Below, piece after piece: positions 39,831 through 47,686 of a stretch of DNA of 50,280 nt. Position 1 is the first letter of the stretch, and each line of letters begins with the position of its first letter. Origin of the DNA: JACDAN01 sp036554945 (GTDB lineage Bacteria; Actinomycetota; Thermoleophilia; Gaiellales; Gaiellaceae); NCBI GenBank assembly GCA_036554945.1, contig DATBMH010000030.1, positions 1 through 50,280 on the forward strand, read 5' to 3'. The translations under genes were made by a program, and so were the position numbers. The notes under the pieces were generated by a model, which saw nothing but the letters and a program-made list of their open reading frames with translations, was not told where the DNA came from and made no database searches.

Positions 39831-41881
39831 ACGCTGACCTCTTCCTTCTCCTTCTGCGCCTCGGCCATGACCTTCTGGGCCACGTGCGTCGGGACCTCCT
39901 CGTAGCGCGCGAAGTGCATGTGGTAGTCGCCGCGCCCGCCGGTCATCGACGTCAGCGACTGGGAGTACGTGAGCATCTCCGCCATCGGGACCTCGGCCTT
40001 GATCGAGGTCATCCCGCTTCCGGTCGGCTCCATCCCGTGCAGACGGCCACGGCGCGAGTTGAGGTCGCCGTTGACGGCGCCGACGGTGTCGTCGGGGACC
40101 GTGACGTCCACCTCCATGATCGGCTCCAGGAGCACCGGCTCCGCCGCGCCGTACGCCTCCTTGAACGCCATCGAGCCGGCGATCTTGAAGGCCATCTCCG
40201 ACGAGTCGACGGTGTGGTACGAGCCGTCGACGAGGAGCACCCGGACGCCCTGCACCGGTGCGCCGGCGAGCTCGCCGTGCACCATCGCCTCCTGGATCCC
40301 CTTGTCGACCGCAGGACGGAACCCCTGCGGGATCACGCCGCCGACGATCTTGTCCACGAACTCGTAGCCGGTGTGGCCCTCGAGCGGCTCGAGGACGATG
40401 TGGCAGTCGCCGAACTGCCCGCGGCCGCCCGTCTGCTTCTTGTAGCGGCCGTGGCCCTTCGACTCCTTGCGGATCGTCTCGAGGTACGGGACCCGCGGGG
40501 GACGGAGGTCGACCTCCACCCCGAAGCGGCGGTTGAGGCGCTCGACGGCCACCTCGACGTGCATCTGCGACAGGCCCGAGAGCAGCTGCTCGCCGGTCTG
40601 CTGGTCCCGGCGCACGACGAGCGTGGGATCCTCCTCGCTCAGCCGGCGCAACGCCTGGCCGAGCTTCTCCTCGTCGCCCTTCGCCTTCGGCGAGATCGCG
40701 AAGCTCATCACCGGCTCGGGGAACTCGATCGAGGGCGCCTCGACCTGCGTCTCCTTGTCCAGGAGCAGGTCGCCGGTCAGCACGTCCTTCAGCTTCGCGG
40801 CTGCGCCGAGGTCGCCCGGGCCGAACGCGTCCGTCGACTCGTGCTCCTTGCCCTGGAGCGCCAGGAGCTGGCCGAGCCGCTCCTTGCTGTGGCTCCGCGT
40901 GTTCACGAGCGTCGAGTCCGAGCTGACGGTCCCCTCGATCACGCGGAAGATGTTGATCCGGCCGGCGAACGGGTCCGCCACCGTCTTGAAGACGAACGCC
41001 GCGCTGGACGCACCGTCGATGTGGACGTCGAAGTCCTTCTTCGCCGGGGACGGCACCCCCTCGACCAGCAGGTCGAGCGTCGCGGTCGTCCCGAGGTTCT
41101 TGGTGGCGACGCCGCAGGCGACCGGGAAGATCTCGCCGCGCGTGACCGCGTCCTTCAGCGCGTGCGCGACCTCCTCGTCCGAGAGCTCCTGCCCGTCGAG
41201 GTAGCGCTCCATCAGCCCCTCGTCGGTCTCGACGACGGAGTCGAGGAGCTGCGTGCGGTACGTCTCGACCTGGTCGGCGAGCTCGGCAGGGATCTCGCCC
41301 GGCGCCCCTTCCTTGCCGCCCTCGGGGCTCGTGTAGGCCTTCATGTGGAGGAGGTCGACGATGCCGCTGATCTCGTGCTCCACCCCGATCGGCAGGTGGA
41401 CGGCGACCGCGCGCGTGGAGAACGTGTTCCGGAGCTGCTCGAGCACCCGGTAGAAGTCGGCGCGCTCCCGGTCGAGCATGTTCACGAAGAGGACGCGCGA
41501 GAGGCCGAGCTCCTCCGCCCTGCTCCAGACGCGCCCCGTCTGCACCTCGACGCCCATCACACCGGAGACGACGATCAGCGTCCCCTCGACGACGCGGAGC
41601 GCCGAGATCGCCTCGCCCTGGAAGCTCGGCTCGCCCGGCGCGTCGACGAGGTTGATCTTCCGGCCCTGCCAGTCCGTGTGGCAGAGCGACGCGGAGATCG
41701 ACATCTGGCGGCGCTGCTCGTCCTCGTCCCAGTCGGAGACCGTGGAGCCCTGTTCGATCGAGCCGAGCCTGTTGACCGACCCGGCCTGGAAGAGCATCGC
41801 CTCGACGAGCGAGGTCTTCCCCGTCCCACGGTGTCCGGTGACGGCGACGTTGCGGATCTTTCCAGGCTCGACAGCTGCCAT
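39827..41881 (-). CDS. EF-G-like GTPase paralogue (FusA2 type) with altered G motifs
   Basis: Five-domain translational GTPase-like protein of 684 aa. P-loop GHRGTGKT (16-23) is intact. The switch II motif DTPGH reads DAPGE (80-84), replacing the catalytic His with Glu, and the base-recognition motif NKxD reads NMLD (134-137). Domains II to V follow, including GRGQFGDCHI and the C-terminal GRGDYHMHFARYEEVP. It belongs to the EF-G-like paralogues without a known role in elongation. ATG with GAGGAGG about 9 nt upstream. It is 47 bp downstream of the WhiG-like sigma gene on the same strand. Confidence 0.9.
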   Translation of the reverse strand: MAAVEPGKIRNVAVTGHRGTGKTSLVEAMLFQAGSVNRLGSIEQGSTVSDWDEDEQRRQMSISASLCHTDWQGRKINLVDAPGEPSFQGEAISALRVVEGTLIVVSGVMGVEVQTGRVWSRAEELGLSRVLFVNMLDRERADFYRVLEQLRNTFSTRAVAVHLPIGVEHEISGIVDLLHMKAYTSPEGGKEGAPGEIPAELADQVETYRTQLLDSVVETDEGLMERYLDGQELSDEEVAHALKDAVTRGEIFPVACGVATKNLGTTATLDLLVEGVPSPAKKDFDVHIDGASSAAFVFKTVADPFAGRINIFRVIEGTVSSDSTLVNTRSHSKERLGQLLALQGKEHESTDAFGPGDLGAAAKLKDVLTGDLLLDKETQVEAPSIEFPEPVMSFAISPKAKGDEEKLGQALRRLSEEDPTLVVRRDQQTGEQLLSGLSQMHVEVAVERLNRRFGVEVDLRPPRVPYLETIRKESKGHGRYKKQTGGRGQFGDCHIVLEPLEGHTGYEFVDKIVGGVIPQGFRPAVDKGIQEAMVHGELAGAPVQGVRVLLVDGSYHTVDSSEMAFKIAGSMAFKEAYGAAEPVLLEPIMEVDVTVPDDTVGAVNGDLNSRRGRLHGMEPTGSGMTSIKAEVPMAEMLTYSQSLTSMTGGRGDYHMHFARYEEVPTHVAQKVMAEAQKEKEEVSV

Positions 41882-41928
41882 CTGGGCGGGTCCTCCTCGG
41901 TCGTTGGACCCGCGATCTTAGCCGCGCG

Positions 41929-42720
41929 CTACTGGTCTTCTGCGCGTTGCGAGGCGCCGGAGAGGCGAGCCTTCAGGCGGAGGATCGCCTTCGTGTGCAG
42001 CTGCGAGACGCGCGACTCGGTGACGCCCAGCACCTCGCCGATCTCGCGGAGCGTCAGCTCCTCGTAGTAGTAGAGCGTGACGACGAGCTTCTCGCGTTCC
42101 GGGAGCCGCGCGATCGCCTCGCCGAGCGCCTCCTTCAGCTCGGTCTGGCTCAGCGAGGACTCGGGCGAGGGCGCCTCGGTGTCCTCGATCGTGTCGATCA
42201 GGGCGACCTGGTCGCCACCGGAGCCGCCGATCGTCCACAGCTCGTCGAGGGCGGCGATCGACGAGCGGGAGATGTCGGTCAGGCTGTCCTCGAGCTCCTC
42301 GACCGTGATCCCCACCTGCTTCGCGATCTCCTCGTCCGTGGGCGGCCGGTGGATTTTCGCCTCGAGGGTCGCGATCGCCCGCTCGATCTCGCGTGCGCGG
42401 GCCCGGACCGAGCGCGGCACCCAGTCCAGCGAGCGGAGCTCGTCGATGATCGCGCCCTTGATCCGCGCGATCGCGTACGTCTCGAACTTCACGTCGCGGT
42501 CGGGGTCGTACCGCTCGATCGCGCCGATCAGGCCGAGGAGCCCGTACGAGACGAGATCCTCCTCCTCGACGTGGGCCGGAAGCCCGCTGCCGAGCCGGCC
42601 GGCGACGTACTTGACGAGCGGCGCGTAGGTGAGGATCAGGCGGTCCCGGAGGACCTTGTCGTCAGGATTGGCGCGAAACGAGCGCCAGAGGGTCTGGGTG
42701 TCTTCGACCTGGGAGCTCAC
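41929..42720 (-). CDS. Sigma-28 family sigma factor (FliA/WhiG type)
   Basis: Alternative sigma factor of 263 aa with regions 2, 3 and 4. APLVKYVAGRLGSGLPAHVEEEDLVSYGLLGLIGAIERYDP is region 2, IDELRSLDWVPRSVRARAREIE region 3, and LTLREIGEVLGVTESRVSQLHTKAILRLKARL region 4. The group includes FliA for flagella and WhiG for sporulation. No flagellar or sporulation genes are in the window, so the role is open. GTG at 42718-42720, with TATCCT 10 nt upstream. Confidence 0.94.
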   Translation of the reverse strand: MSSQVEDTQTLWRSFRANPDDKVLRDRLILTYAPLVKYVAGRLGSGLPAHVEEEDLVSYGLLGLIGAIERYDPDRDVKFETYAIARIKGAIIDELRSLDWVPRSVRARAREIERAIATLEAKIHRPPTDEEIAKQVGITVEELEDSLTDISRSSIAALDELWTIGGSGGDQVALIDTIEDTEAPSPESSLSQTELKEALGEAIARLPEREKLVVTLYYYEELTLREIGEVLGVTESRVSQLHTKAILRLKARLSGASQRAEDQ

Positions 42721-42741
42721 GGGCTAGAGAAGGATACGGGG

Positions 42742-42936
42742 CTACCTGGCTATTTCCTCACGTGCTGCGCGGAAGGTGCGCACTGCGAGGCCGGCCATCC
42801 AGAGCGCGAGGACCGCCGCGGCGACGACGAAGACCCACTCGCGCGCGGCGTAGGCCGTGGCGGCGATGCCGGCGAAGAAGACCGCCAGGAACCCGAAGAA
42901 GGCGCCTTGCGCGCGGCGCTGCGCTGCTCTGGCCAC
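42742..42936 (-). CDS. Small two-helix membrane protein
   Basis: Protein of 64 aa with two hydrophobic helices (about 12-31 and 35-52), a basic start (MARAAQRRAQG) and a charged end (RTFRAAREEIAR). No family recognised. The GTG at 42934-42936 has TAGGCT 6 nt upstream on the minus strand, which supports a leaderless start. It lies 21 bp before the sigma gene start on the same strand and may lead that transcript. Confidence 0.68.
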   Translation of the reverse strand: MARAAQRRAQGAFFGFLAVFFAGIAATAYAAREWVFVVAAAVLALWMAGLAVRTFRAAREEIAR

Positions 42937-42942
42937 GGCCCG

Positions 42943-42948
42943 AGCCTA
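42943..42948 (-). promoter_or_regulatory. -10 element for a leaderless small membrane protein gene
   Basis: TAGGCT on the minus strand ends 6 nt before the GTG at 42936. The same hexamer and spacing occur at mccB. Confidence 0.45.
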
Positions 42949-43060
42949 CTCGTCGGCCTCAGGCTCGTCCTCGTCGTCGGGCGGCGTCTCGGGCTCTGCG
43001 TCCTCGCGGTCGTCGAGCGGTTGATCGGTCATGCGGACGTAGTGCCCGGAAGGCCGTGTC

Positions 43061-43066
43061 TACAAT
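43061..43066 (+). promoter_or_regulatory. -10 element for tRNA-Trp
   Basis: TACAAT lies 12 nt before the tRNA-Trp 5' end. No -35 near TTGACA is visible at 16-18 bp. Confidence 0.45.
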
Positions 43067-43078
43067 CGGACCCAGCCC

Positions 43079-43152
43079 AGGGGCGTAGCTCAATTTGGTA
43101 GAGCACCGGTCTCCAAAACCGGGGGTTGCAGGTTCGAGTCCTGTCGCCCCTG
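43079..43152 (+). tRNA. tRNA-Trp (CCA)
   Basis: 74-nt cloverleaf. Acceptor AGGGGCG/CGCCCCT (43079-43085 with 43145-43151), discriminator G at 43152, anticodon loop CTCCAAA giving CCA, T-loop GGTTCGAGTCC. The secE-nusG genes that often follow tRNA-Trp are not here. Confidence 0.97.
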
Positions 43153-43162
43153 TTGGGCGGGT

Positions 43163-43320
43163 TCACGCGGGCCAGAGGTCGTCCTCGGCGATCTCGACCA
43201 CGTTGCCGGCCGGGTCGTGGAAGTAGACCTGACCCGACGCGGAAGCCGGCGCTTTCGTCCGAGAACGGCCGCAGGCCGAGCACGTCGCGGTAGAACCGCC
43301 GCGCCGCCCGGCCATGGCGG
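43163..43320 (-). pseudogene. Degraded glyoxalase/bleomycin-resistance (VOC) gene
   Basis: On the minus strand one frame reads RRFYRDVLGLRPFSDESAGFRV, the start of a VOC domain. A +1 shift just after gives VYFHDPAGNVVEIAEDDLWPA and a stop at 43165-43163, the end of a VOC domain. The middle half of the domain is absent and the frames do not join, so this is a remnant with an internal deletion. Confidence 0.75.
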
Positions 43321-43384
43321 CTCACTTCAGCGGAAACGGCGATGCCCGCCGCAACCGAACCGGCGCGCCCTCGTCTAAGTCCGC

Positions 43385-44089
43385 GTGGAGGCGCGCGTTG
43401 CGGAGCTGCGGGGCCTGGGCCGCTGGGCCGAGGCACTCGAGCTCGTGAGGGACCCGCTGGAGCGCGCCGACGTCCTGAACGAGCAGGCGCTGTTCACCGG
43501 CTCGGCCGAGGCTCGCGAGGCCGCCGGCCGGGAGCTGCTGCGGGCCGAGGCGCGCCTGCTCCAGGAGCAGGGCCGGATGCTCCACGCCGCGTTTCTCGCC
43601 GAGCGGGTCGAGGACCCGCGCGAGCTGAAGCTCTTCTGCCGCTCGCTCGAGCTGGCGCGCGAAGCCGGCGACGAGCGGCTCGAGAGCTGGGCCGAGTTCT
43701 GGATCGGCATCGCCTACCAGGTCGTACGCGGCGACAACGACGCCTCCCTCCCGCACTTCCAGGCGTCGTACGACTGGGCGGCCGCGAACGGCGACACGCT
43801 GCTGCGCTCGTACGCGGTGCGCCATCTCGGCTTCGGGTGGTACGAGCAGGGCCGCAAGGACGAGGGGCTGAAGGCCCTCGAGGAGTCGCTCGAGCTCCGC
43901 CGCGCGGACGGCTTCCTTCCGGGGGTGGCCGCCGGGCTGCTGACGCTCGCCGACATCGCTCAGGAGGAAGGCCGCACCGACGATGCTCGGCGTCTGCTCG
44001 AAGAGGCCAAGGAGACGGCCGACTCCTCGGGCGCGGCGGCCTTCGGCGCGCGGATCGACGCCGCCCTCAGGGCAGCAGCTGGATCGTGA
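43385..44089 (+). CDS. TPR-like helical repeat protein
   Basis: Soluble protein of 234 aa made of helix pairs. Repeats such as LRSYAVRHLGFGWYEQGRKDEGLKALEESLEL and GVAAGLLTLADIAQEEGRTDDARRLLEEAKE show the TPR spacing (about three clear repeats in the second half, weaker ones before). Likely a protein-interaction scaffold; partner unknown. GTG start at 43385 without a clear ribosome site. The 3' end overlaps the convergent secreted-protein gene by 23 bp. Confidence 0.8.
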   Translation: MEARVAELRGLGRWAEALELVRDPLERADVLNEQALFTGSAEAREAAGRELLRAEARLLQEQGRMLHAAFLAERVEDPRELKLFCRSLELAREAGDERLESWAEFWIGIAYQVVRGDNDASLPHFQASYDWAAANGDTLLRSYAVRHLGFGWYEQGRKDEGLKALEESLELRRADGFLPGVAAGLLTLADIAQEEGRTDDARRLLEEAKETADSSGAAAFGARIDAALRAAAGS

Positions 44090-44495
44090 CCTGCAGGACC
44101 CGGCCGCGGCCGATCATGAAGTCGGTCACGCGGGACTTCGGCAGGCCGGTGCCGAGGCGGCAGCGACGGAAGGTCCCGGCCTGCGCGCACTGCGCCCGCG
44201 GGTAGGTCGCGCGGACATCCGCCTCGCTCGAGTCGACGCCGAGCCCGTTCGCCAGGCGCTCGGTGCTCCGGGTCGTCGTCACCTCGACGACGCGCCGCCC
44301 GCGGAAGCCGATCCAGACGCGGGGGTAGTACCAGCGCGTCCTGCTCTTCCCCACCGGCCGGCCGAGCTTCGCCGCGACCTGCGTCGGCGTCATGCCGAGC
44401 GTGATGCCGGACATGCCGCGGGCCGGCTTGATCGTGGCGGTGGCGGCGGCCGCGAGGATCAGTGCGGCCAGCGCCGCGGCGGCGAAGCAGCGCAT
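44067..44495 (-). CDS. Small secreted protein (142 aa)
   Basis: Signal peptide at about 1-21 (FAAAALAALILAAAATA). The mature part opens with MSGITLGMTPTQVAAKLGRPVG, a pattern like the SmpA/OmlA-type start where a short helix precedes a beta sheet, then WYYPRVWIGFRGRRVVEV. Two Cys (CAQAGTFRRC) could form a disulfide. No function is known. ATG at 44493-44495, no clear ribosome site. Confidence 0.72.
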   Translation of the reverse strand: MRCFAAAALAALILAAAATATIKPARGMSGITLGMTPTQVAAKLGRPVGKSRTRWYYPRVWIGFRGRRVVEVTTTRSTERLANGLGVDSSEADVRATYPRAQCAQAGTFRRCRLGTGLPKSRVTDFMIGRGRVLQVTIQLLP

Positions 44496-44547
44496 CTCGT
44501 GCTGATCGGCACGATCCGCCCAGTCCGGGATCCCTCGGTCGGGCTAG

Positions 44548-44757
44548 GAGCTGTACTGCGAGTACGTCCACGCGAACTACGGCCGCTTCCTCGCGAACTT
44601 CGGCCCGCTTCGCTCGCTGATGGCCTATCAGGCGCACCACATCGATCCAGATTTCTACGACCGCTTCTACAAGCCCGGCGCGTGCCACGACCTCCACCGC
44701 GAGCACTTCGCGCGCTGGCACGACAGCGCAGCGAGGGTCCCAGGGCCCCTAGTCGAG
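44548..44757 (+). pseudogene. ORF remnant rich in aromatic and His residues
   Basis: After an in-frame TAG (44545-44547) a coding-like stretch reads YCEYVHANYGRFLANFGPL, HHIDPDFYDRFYKPG and CHDLHREHFARWHD, then the frame runs on through the 3' end of the next gene. There is no convincing start or natural end, so it looks like a fragment of a larger His-rich protein. The parent family is not recognised. Confidence 0.35.
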
Positions 44758-44777
44758 CAGCCTGGAGCCGAGCCGCT

Positions 44778-45050
44778 TCACCGCGGGGAAGATGCTGTCC
44801 GGAGGACGCGGCCGAGCATGACGCCGGCGAGCCACGAGCCGGTGAACAGCAGCGCGAACGCGCCGGTGATACCGATGCGGGCGAAGCGCTCCAGGTCCGG
44901 ATCGTCCCGAAGCCAGCCGATGGTCACCCAGTAGACGACTCCGATCGCGACTGCCGGAAGGACGAGCCAGCGCTTCGATGCCGACAGCACGAGCGCCCCC
45001 AGCACCACTCCGGCGAGGAGCGGAAGCACCACCAGGACGACGAGATCCAC
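44778..45050 (-). CDS. Small membrane protein (90 aa, three helices)
   Basis: Three hydrophobic segments (about 3-23, 27-46, 62-83) separated by short loops; ends in a basic tail. No family recognised. GTG start at 45048-45050 with GAGGGAG 5 nt upstream. The stop of the upstream secreted-protein gene is 9 bp away, so they are probably co-transcribed. Confidence 0.65.
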   Translation of the reverse strand: MDLVVLVVLPLLAGVVLGALVLSASKRWLVLPAVAIGVVYWVTIGWLRDDPDLERFARIGITGAFALLFTGSWLAGVMLGRVLRTASSPR

Positions 45051-45059
45051 TGCGCTCCC

Positions 45060-46031
45060 TCAGCCGACGACCACCGGAACCACGAGTGTCGGGCGATCCG
45101 TTCCGCTCGACATTCGCACAGCGACGCTGGTTCTGCCTCTGCGGAGGGCGCGGAGCACGAACGTCCCTCGCACCGTGTCCCTGACGACAGGAATGCGGCG
45201 TGATGCTCTGCCAACAACCTCGAGGGAGTCGACGCGGCCGGCCGCCTCGACGAGCACGTTCTCCGGTGCCCGGCCGCCCAGCCGGGTCACCGCGTACGAG
45301 AGCCTGATCCGTCCCCCCATCCCGACGAGTGCCTTTCGCGGTTGCACGGTCAGCCGCAGCCTCCCGGGCGGAACACGCGACCACTCCAGACCGCTGTCTG
45401 CGAAGACGTCAACGCCGAGGACGCGGACTCCTTCGGACATCTGGAGCTGGAAATCGATCGTGTTGAGACCGTCCCGCAGGCCGCGCGTCTGGAGGTAGTT
45501 GATGTTTCGGACCTCGATCTCCGGCTCGGTCGTGGTGTGTGGATCGTGCCCGCGAATCAGGTCGAGCGTGCTCCAGTCGATCTGAAGGCGATCGGCCGGG
45601 CGACGGACATCGAACAACACCTGGGAAGACGTGAACCGGTTCGTCGCGGCGCTGACATTGATCCAGCCAGGCTGCGACGTCGGATCGATTCGCAGCCGGA
45701 AGTGGTAGCGGATCAGAAAGCAGGTCTTGCGAGCGGTCAAGCGGCCCTGGTAGCAGCGCCGCGCGGCCGCAGCGACGCCGCGTGGCAAGCGAAACCCGAG
45801 CCGTACGACATTGGTGGGGCTCGTCGCCGGCAGGTGTTGCTCGGAATGCCCGAGGCGGCTGAGCGACCAGAAACCTGGTCCGCGGATGACAACGTCTGCC
45901 CGGGCCGAGCTCGCGGCCGTGGGACGCGCCGCAACGATCGCCCCGAGCAGCACCATCGCGAGCAGCAGCGCAGCCGTGGGGCGGCCCGAACGACGTGCCG
46001 CCCCACACACCAACGGCCGACTACCAGACAA
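45060..46031 (-). CDS. Secreted beta-rich protein of unknown function (323 aa)
   Basis: A signal or anchor helix at about 18-42 (AALLLAMVLLGAIVAARPTAA), then a long beta-strand-rich region with RPADRLQIDWSTLDLIRGHDPH and a final segment LVGMGGRIRLSYAVTRLGG that may be an Ig-like domain. Two Cys near residue 92-105. No family recognised. TTG start at 46029-46031, overlapping the stop of the upstream gene by 11 bp, so the two are coupled. Its GC content is below that of the neighbours. Confidence 0.68.
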   Translation of the reverse strand: MSGSRPLVCGAARRSGRPTAALLLAMVLLGAIVAARPTAASSARADVVIRGPGFWSLSRLGHSEQHLPATSPTNVVRLGFRLPRGVAAAARRCYQGRLTARKTCFLIRYHFRLRIDPTSQPGWINVSAATNRFTSSQVLFDVRRPADRLQIDWSTLDLIRGHDPHTTTEPEIEVRNINYLQTRGLRDGLNTIDFQLQMSEGVRVLGVDVFADSGLEWSRVPPGRLRLTVQPRKALVGMGGRIRLSYAVTRLGGRAPENVLVEAAGRVDSLEVVGRASRRIPVVRDTVRGTFVLRALRRGRTSVAVRMSSGTDRPTLVVPVVVG

Positions 46032-47187
46032 TGACCTCAGTCGCCCAACCGTTGTTCTGGTAGTAGTAGCTCCCGATCCACGAGGTCACGACGCTGTTGT
46101 CGAGGGCCCTGGAATTCCGGTAGACGGCCCACCCCACGTTCCAGGAATCGGTGCCGATTTCCCATTCGGCGTCCTCCGACCATCCGTGCTCGGTGCCCGA
46201 TCCACATTCGCGGACGTCTCGGTGTGAGGTGGCAGGGACGTAGTAACCAAGATCGGGCGTGTACAGCCGATGCGGACTGTCGTTGTGATCGGCGTAGACC
46301 CGAAAGTGCGTCGCACCTCCGGTAACCGGGCAGCACGTTGTCTTCTTCCCCGAATCCTCGTCCCAGATCATCGCGTTGAAATTCGGGCCAACAGGCATGT
46401 TCATCGGCGACGCGCAGCTCGCCCCCTGGTCGTACTTGCCGCCGAGCGGCCCATCCTTGACGTGGTTCACGTTTGCATTGTTCGTGAAGAGCAGTGTGAC
46501 CGGCCAGTCGGGATTTCCCGTGTTCTGTCCGTTGAAGTCCCAGTTGTAGAACTGGCGGTTGCCGTTGAAGTAGATGGCATGGATGCCGCCACCACCATCG
46601 TGTGGGATGTTCATCAGTCCATACGCCGTTGACCCGGTCGGCCTCGCCGGCTGCGCCGCGAAGGGCGGCTTCATCGCCGGCCTGTCTTCGGACTGCTGCG
46701 GGCGCCGCAAGGTGTCCGCCCCTCGGGTGACCTGAGCTTCGGGCCCCGTGGGCTCGATCCCGACGACCCGCGCCCCGGCCAGGTCCACGAAGATCCGCAG
46801 CTCGGTTACATCGATCGCAGCCAGGTCGTGTCGAGTGGTCCGGTAGGCAGGCGACGTACGCTCGTATGCGTCGTAGTCGACGATCGGAAACGTGCCCTCG
46901 ATCGCCGAGGCGACGCCGAGACGCGCGGTCGCGACCGCCCCGAACTTCACATGATCACGCACGGTGTACCAGCCCGTCACGTCGGCGACGGTGTAGGCAC
47001 GTCCGGCAAGGAGCGAAGCAAGATCCTTGCTCCCTGCGAGCGCGTCGGCGACGGCCACGCGATCGCCCCAGGTAACGGGCTGTAAAGGCTCGGCGTCAGC
47101 GAATGCCACTGGCGCGACTACGAGTGGCGCACTGACGACGGCGCAGCACACTGCGACCCGCAGGCGCACGGATGACGGAATTCCCAT
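46021..47187 (-). CDS. Secreted protein of unknown function, lower GC (388 aa)
   Basis: Signal peptide at 1-30 (VAVCCAVVSAPLVVAPVAFA). The N-terminal third resembles a cystatin-like or PepSY-like domain (DLASLLAGRAYTVADVTGWYTV; ELRIFVDLAGARVVGIEP). The C-terminal two thirds are rich in Trp, Tyr, Asn and Gly, with GWSEDAEWEIGTDSWNVGWAVYR and four or more Cys (CC pair in GKKTTCCPVTGG), like an extracellular binding domain. Function is unknown. ATG preceded by GGGAGGAGAG. A candidate promoter lies 65-95 bp upstream. The GC content is visibly lower than nearby genes, which suggests recent arrival. Confidence 0.72.
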   Translation of the reverse strand: MGIPSSVRLRVAVCCAVVSAPLVVAPVAFADAEPLQPVTWGDRVAVADALAGSKDLASLLAGRAYTVADVTGWYTVRDHVKFGAVATARLGVASAIEGTFPIVDYDAYERTSPAYRTTRHDLAAIDVTELRIFVDLAGARVVGIEPTGPEAQVTRGADTLRRPQQSEDRPAMKPPFAAQPARPTGSTAYGLMNIPHDGGGGIHAIYFNGNRQFYNWDFNGQNTGNPDWPVTLLFTNNANVNHVKDGPLGGKYDQGASCASPMNMPVGPNFNAMIWDEDSGKKTTCCPVTGGATHFRVYADHNDSPHRLYTPDLGYYVPATSHRDVRECGSGTEHGWSEDAEWEIGTDSWNVGWAVYRNSRALDNSVVTSWIGSYYYQNNGWATEVIVW

Positions 47188-47252
47188 CTCTCCTCCCTTG
47201 GTCTCGCGGAATCCGGCGACGCCGACTTCCCGCTCGAACTGGAACCGTGGAG

Positions 47253-47281
47253 GAGTTATGACACGATGCCAACAGTTGCAA
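47253..47281 (-). promoter_or_regulatory. Candidate promoter of the secreted-protein operon
   Basis: On the minus strand TTGCAA (47281-47276), 17 bp, TAACTC (47258-47253), giving a start near 47246 and a leader of about 60 nt with a good ribosome site. The patch is A/T-rich relative to the window. Confidence 0.4.
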
Positions 47282-47378
47282 ACCTGTTGACACCTCGTTC
47301 GGAGTACGATGGATCCGGCTGGCGGATCTCGCTCGGCTGGAACCGTGCTCGCTCCGCCAGCCGTTTCGTACGCGTTGA

Positions 47379-47609
47379 CTAGTCGAGCAGCTCGGCCCCG
47401 GAGCCCGGGTGCACGGCCTCCCAGACGCGGAGGTAGAGCGCGACCTCCATCCGGGCCTGGTTGCCGTTGTACGCATGCGGGACATCGACCTGGACGGCGA
47501 TCCCCTCGGCGTGCGCCTCGACCTCGCCGACGTCGGCGATGCAGTCGGCGCGCCGGAGGAAGTCGAGGAACTCCTCAGCGAGACCGGGATCGCTCAGCCG
47601 GACGTGCAT
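47379..47609 (-). CDS. Small uncharacterised protein (76 aa)
   Basis: It opens MHVRLSDPGLAEEFLDFLRR, continues IADVGEVEAHAEGIAVQVDVP and ends VALYLRVWEAVHPGSGAELLD. A helix-strand-strand-helix pattern is suggested; no family recognised. ATG at 47607-47609. Divergent from mccB by 77 bp. Confidence 0.65.
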   Translation of the reverse strand: MHVRLSDPGLAEEFLDFLRRADCIADVGEVEAHAEGIAVQVDVPHAYNGNQARMEVALYLRVWEAVHPGSGAELLD

Positions 47610-47674
47610 GCTCTCACTGTCGTTGACGGGGGCCTTCCCGACAAGTCCGGACCTGCAGGGTCCGACCGCACGGC

Positions 47675-47680
47675 TAGGCT
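47675..47680 (+). promoter_or_regulatory. -10 element for a leaderless mccB mRNA
   Basis: TAGGCT ends 6 nt before the GTG at 47687, as at other genes of this genome. There is no Shine-Dalgarno, so the 5' part of mccB behaves like a native actinobacterial gene. Confidence 0.5.
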
Positions 47681-47686
47681 GTTTTC

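Noticed and set aside
42946..43032. 28-codon very acidic ORF on the minus strand upstream of the small membrane protein
   Set aside because: No ribosome site, no family, and its stop codon forms part of the -10 TAGGCT of the next gene; composition alone is not enough.
43029..43436. 135-codon minus ORF covering the VOC remnant and tRNA-Trp antisense
   Set aside because: It joins the VOC start to antisense tRNA and is not a gene; the remnant is listed as a pseudogene instead.
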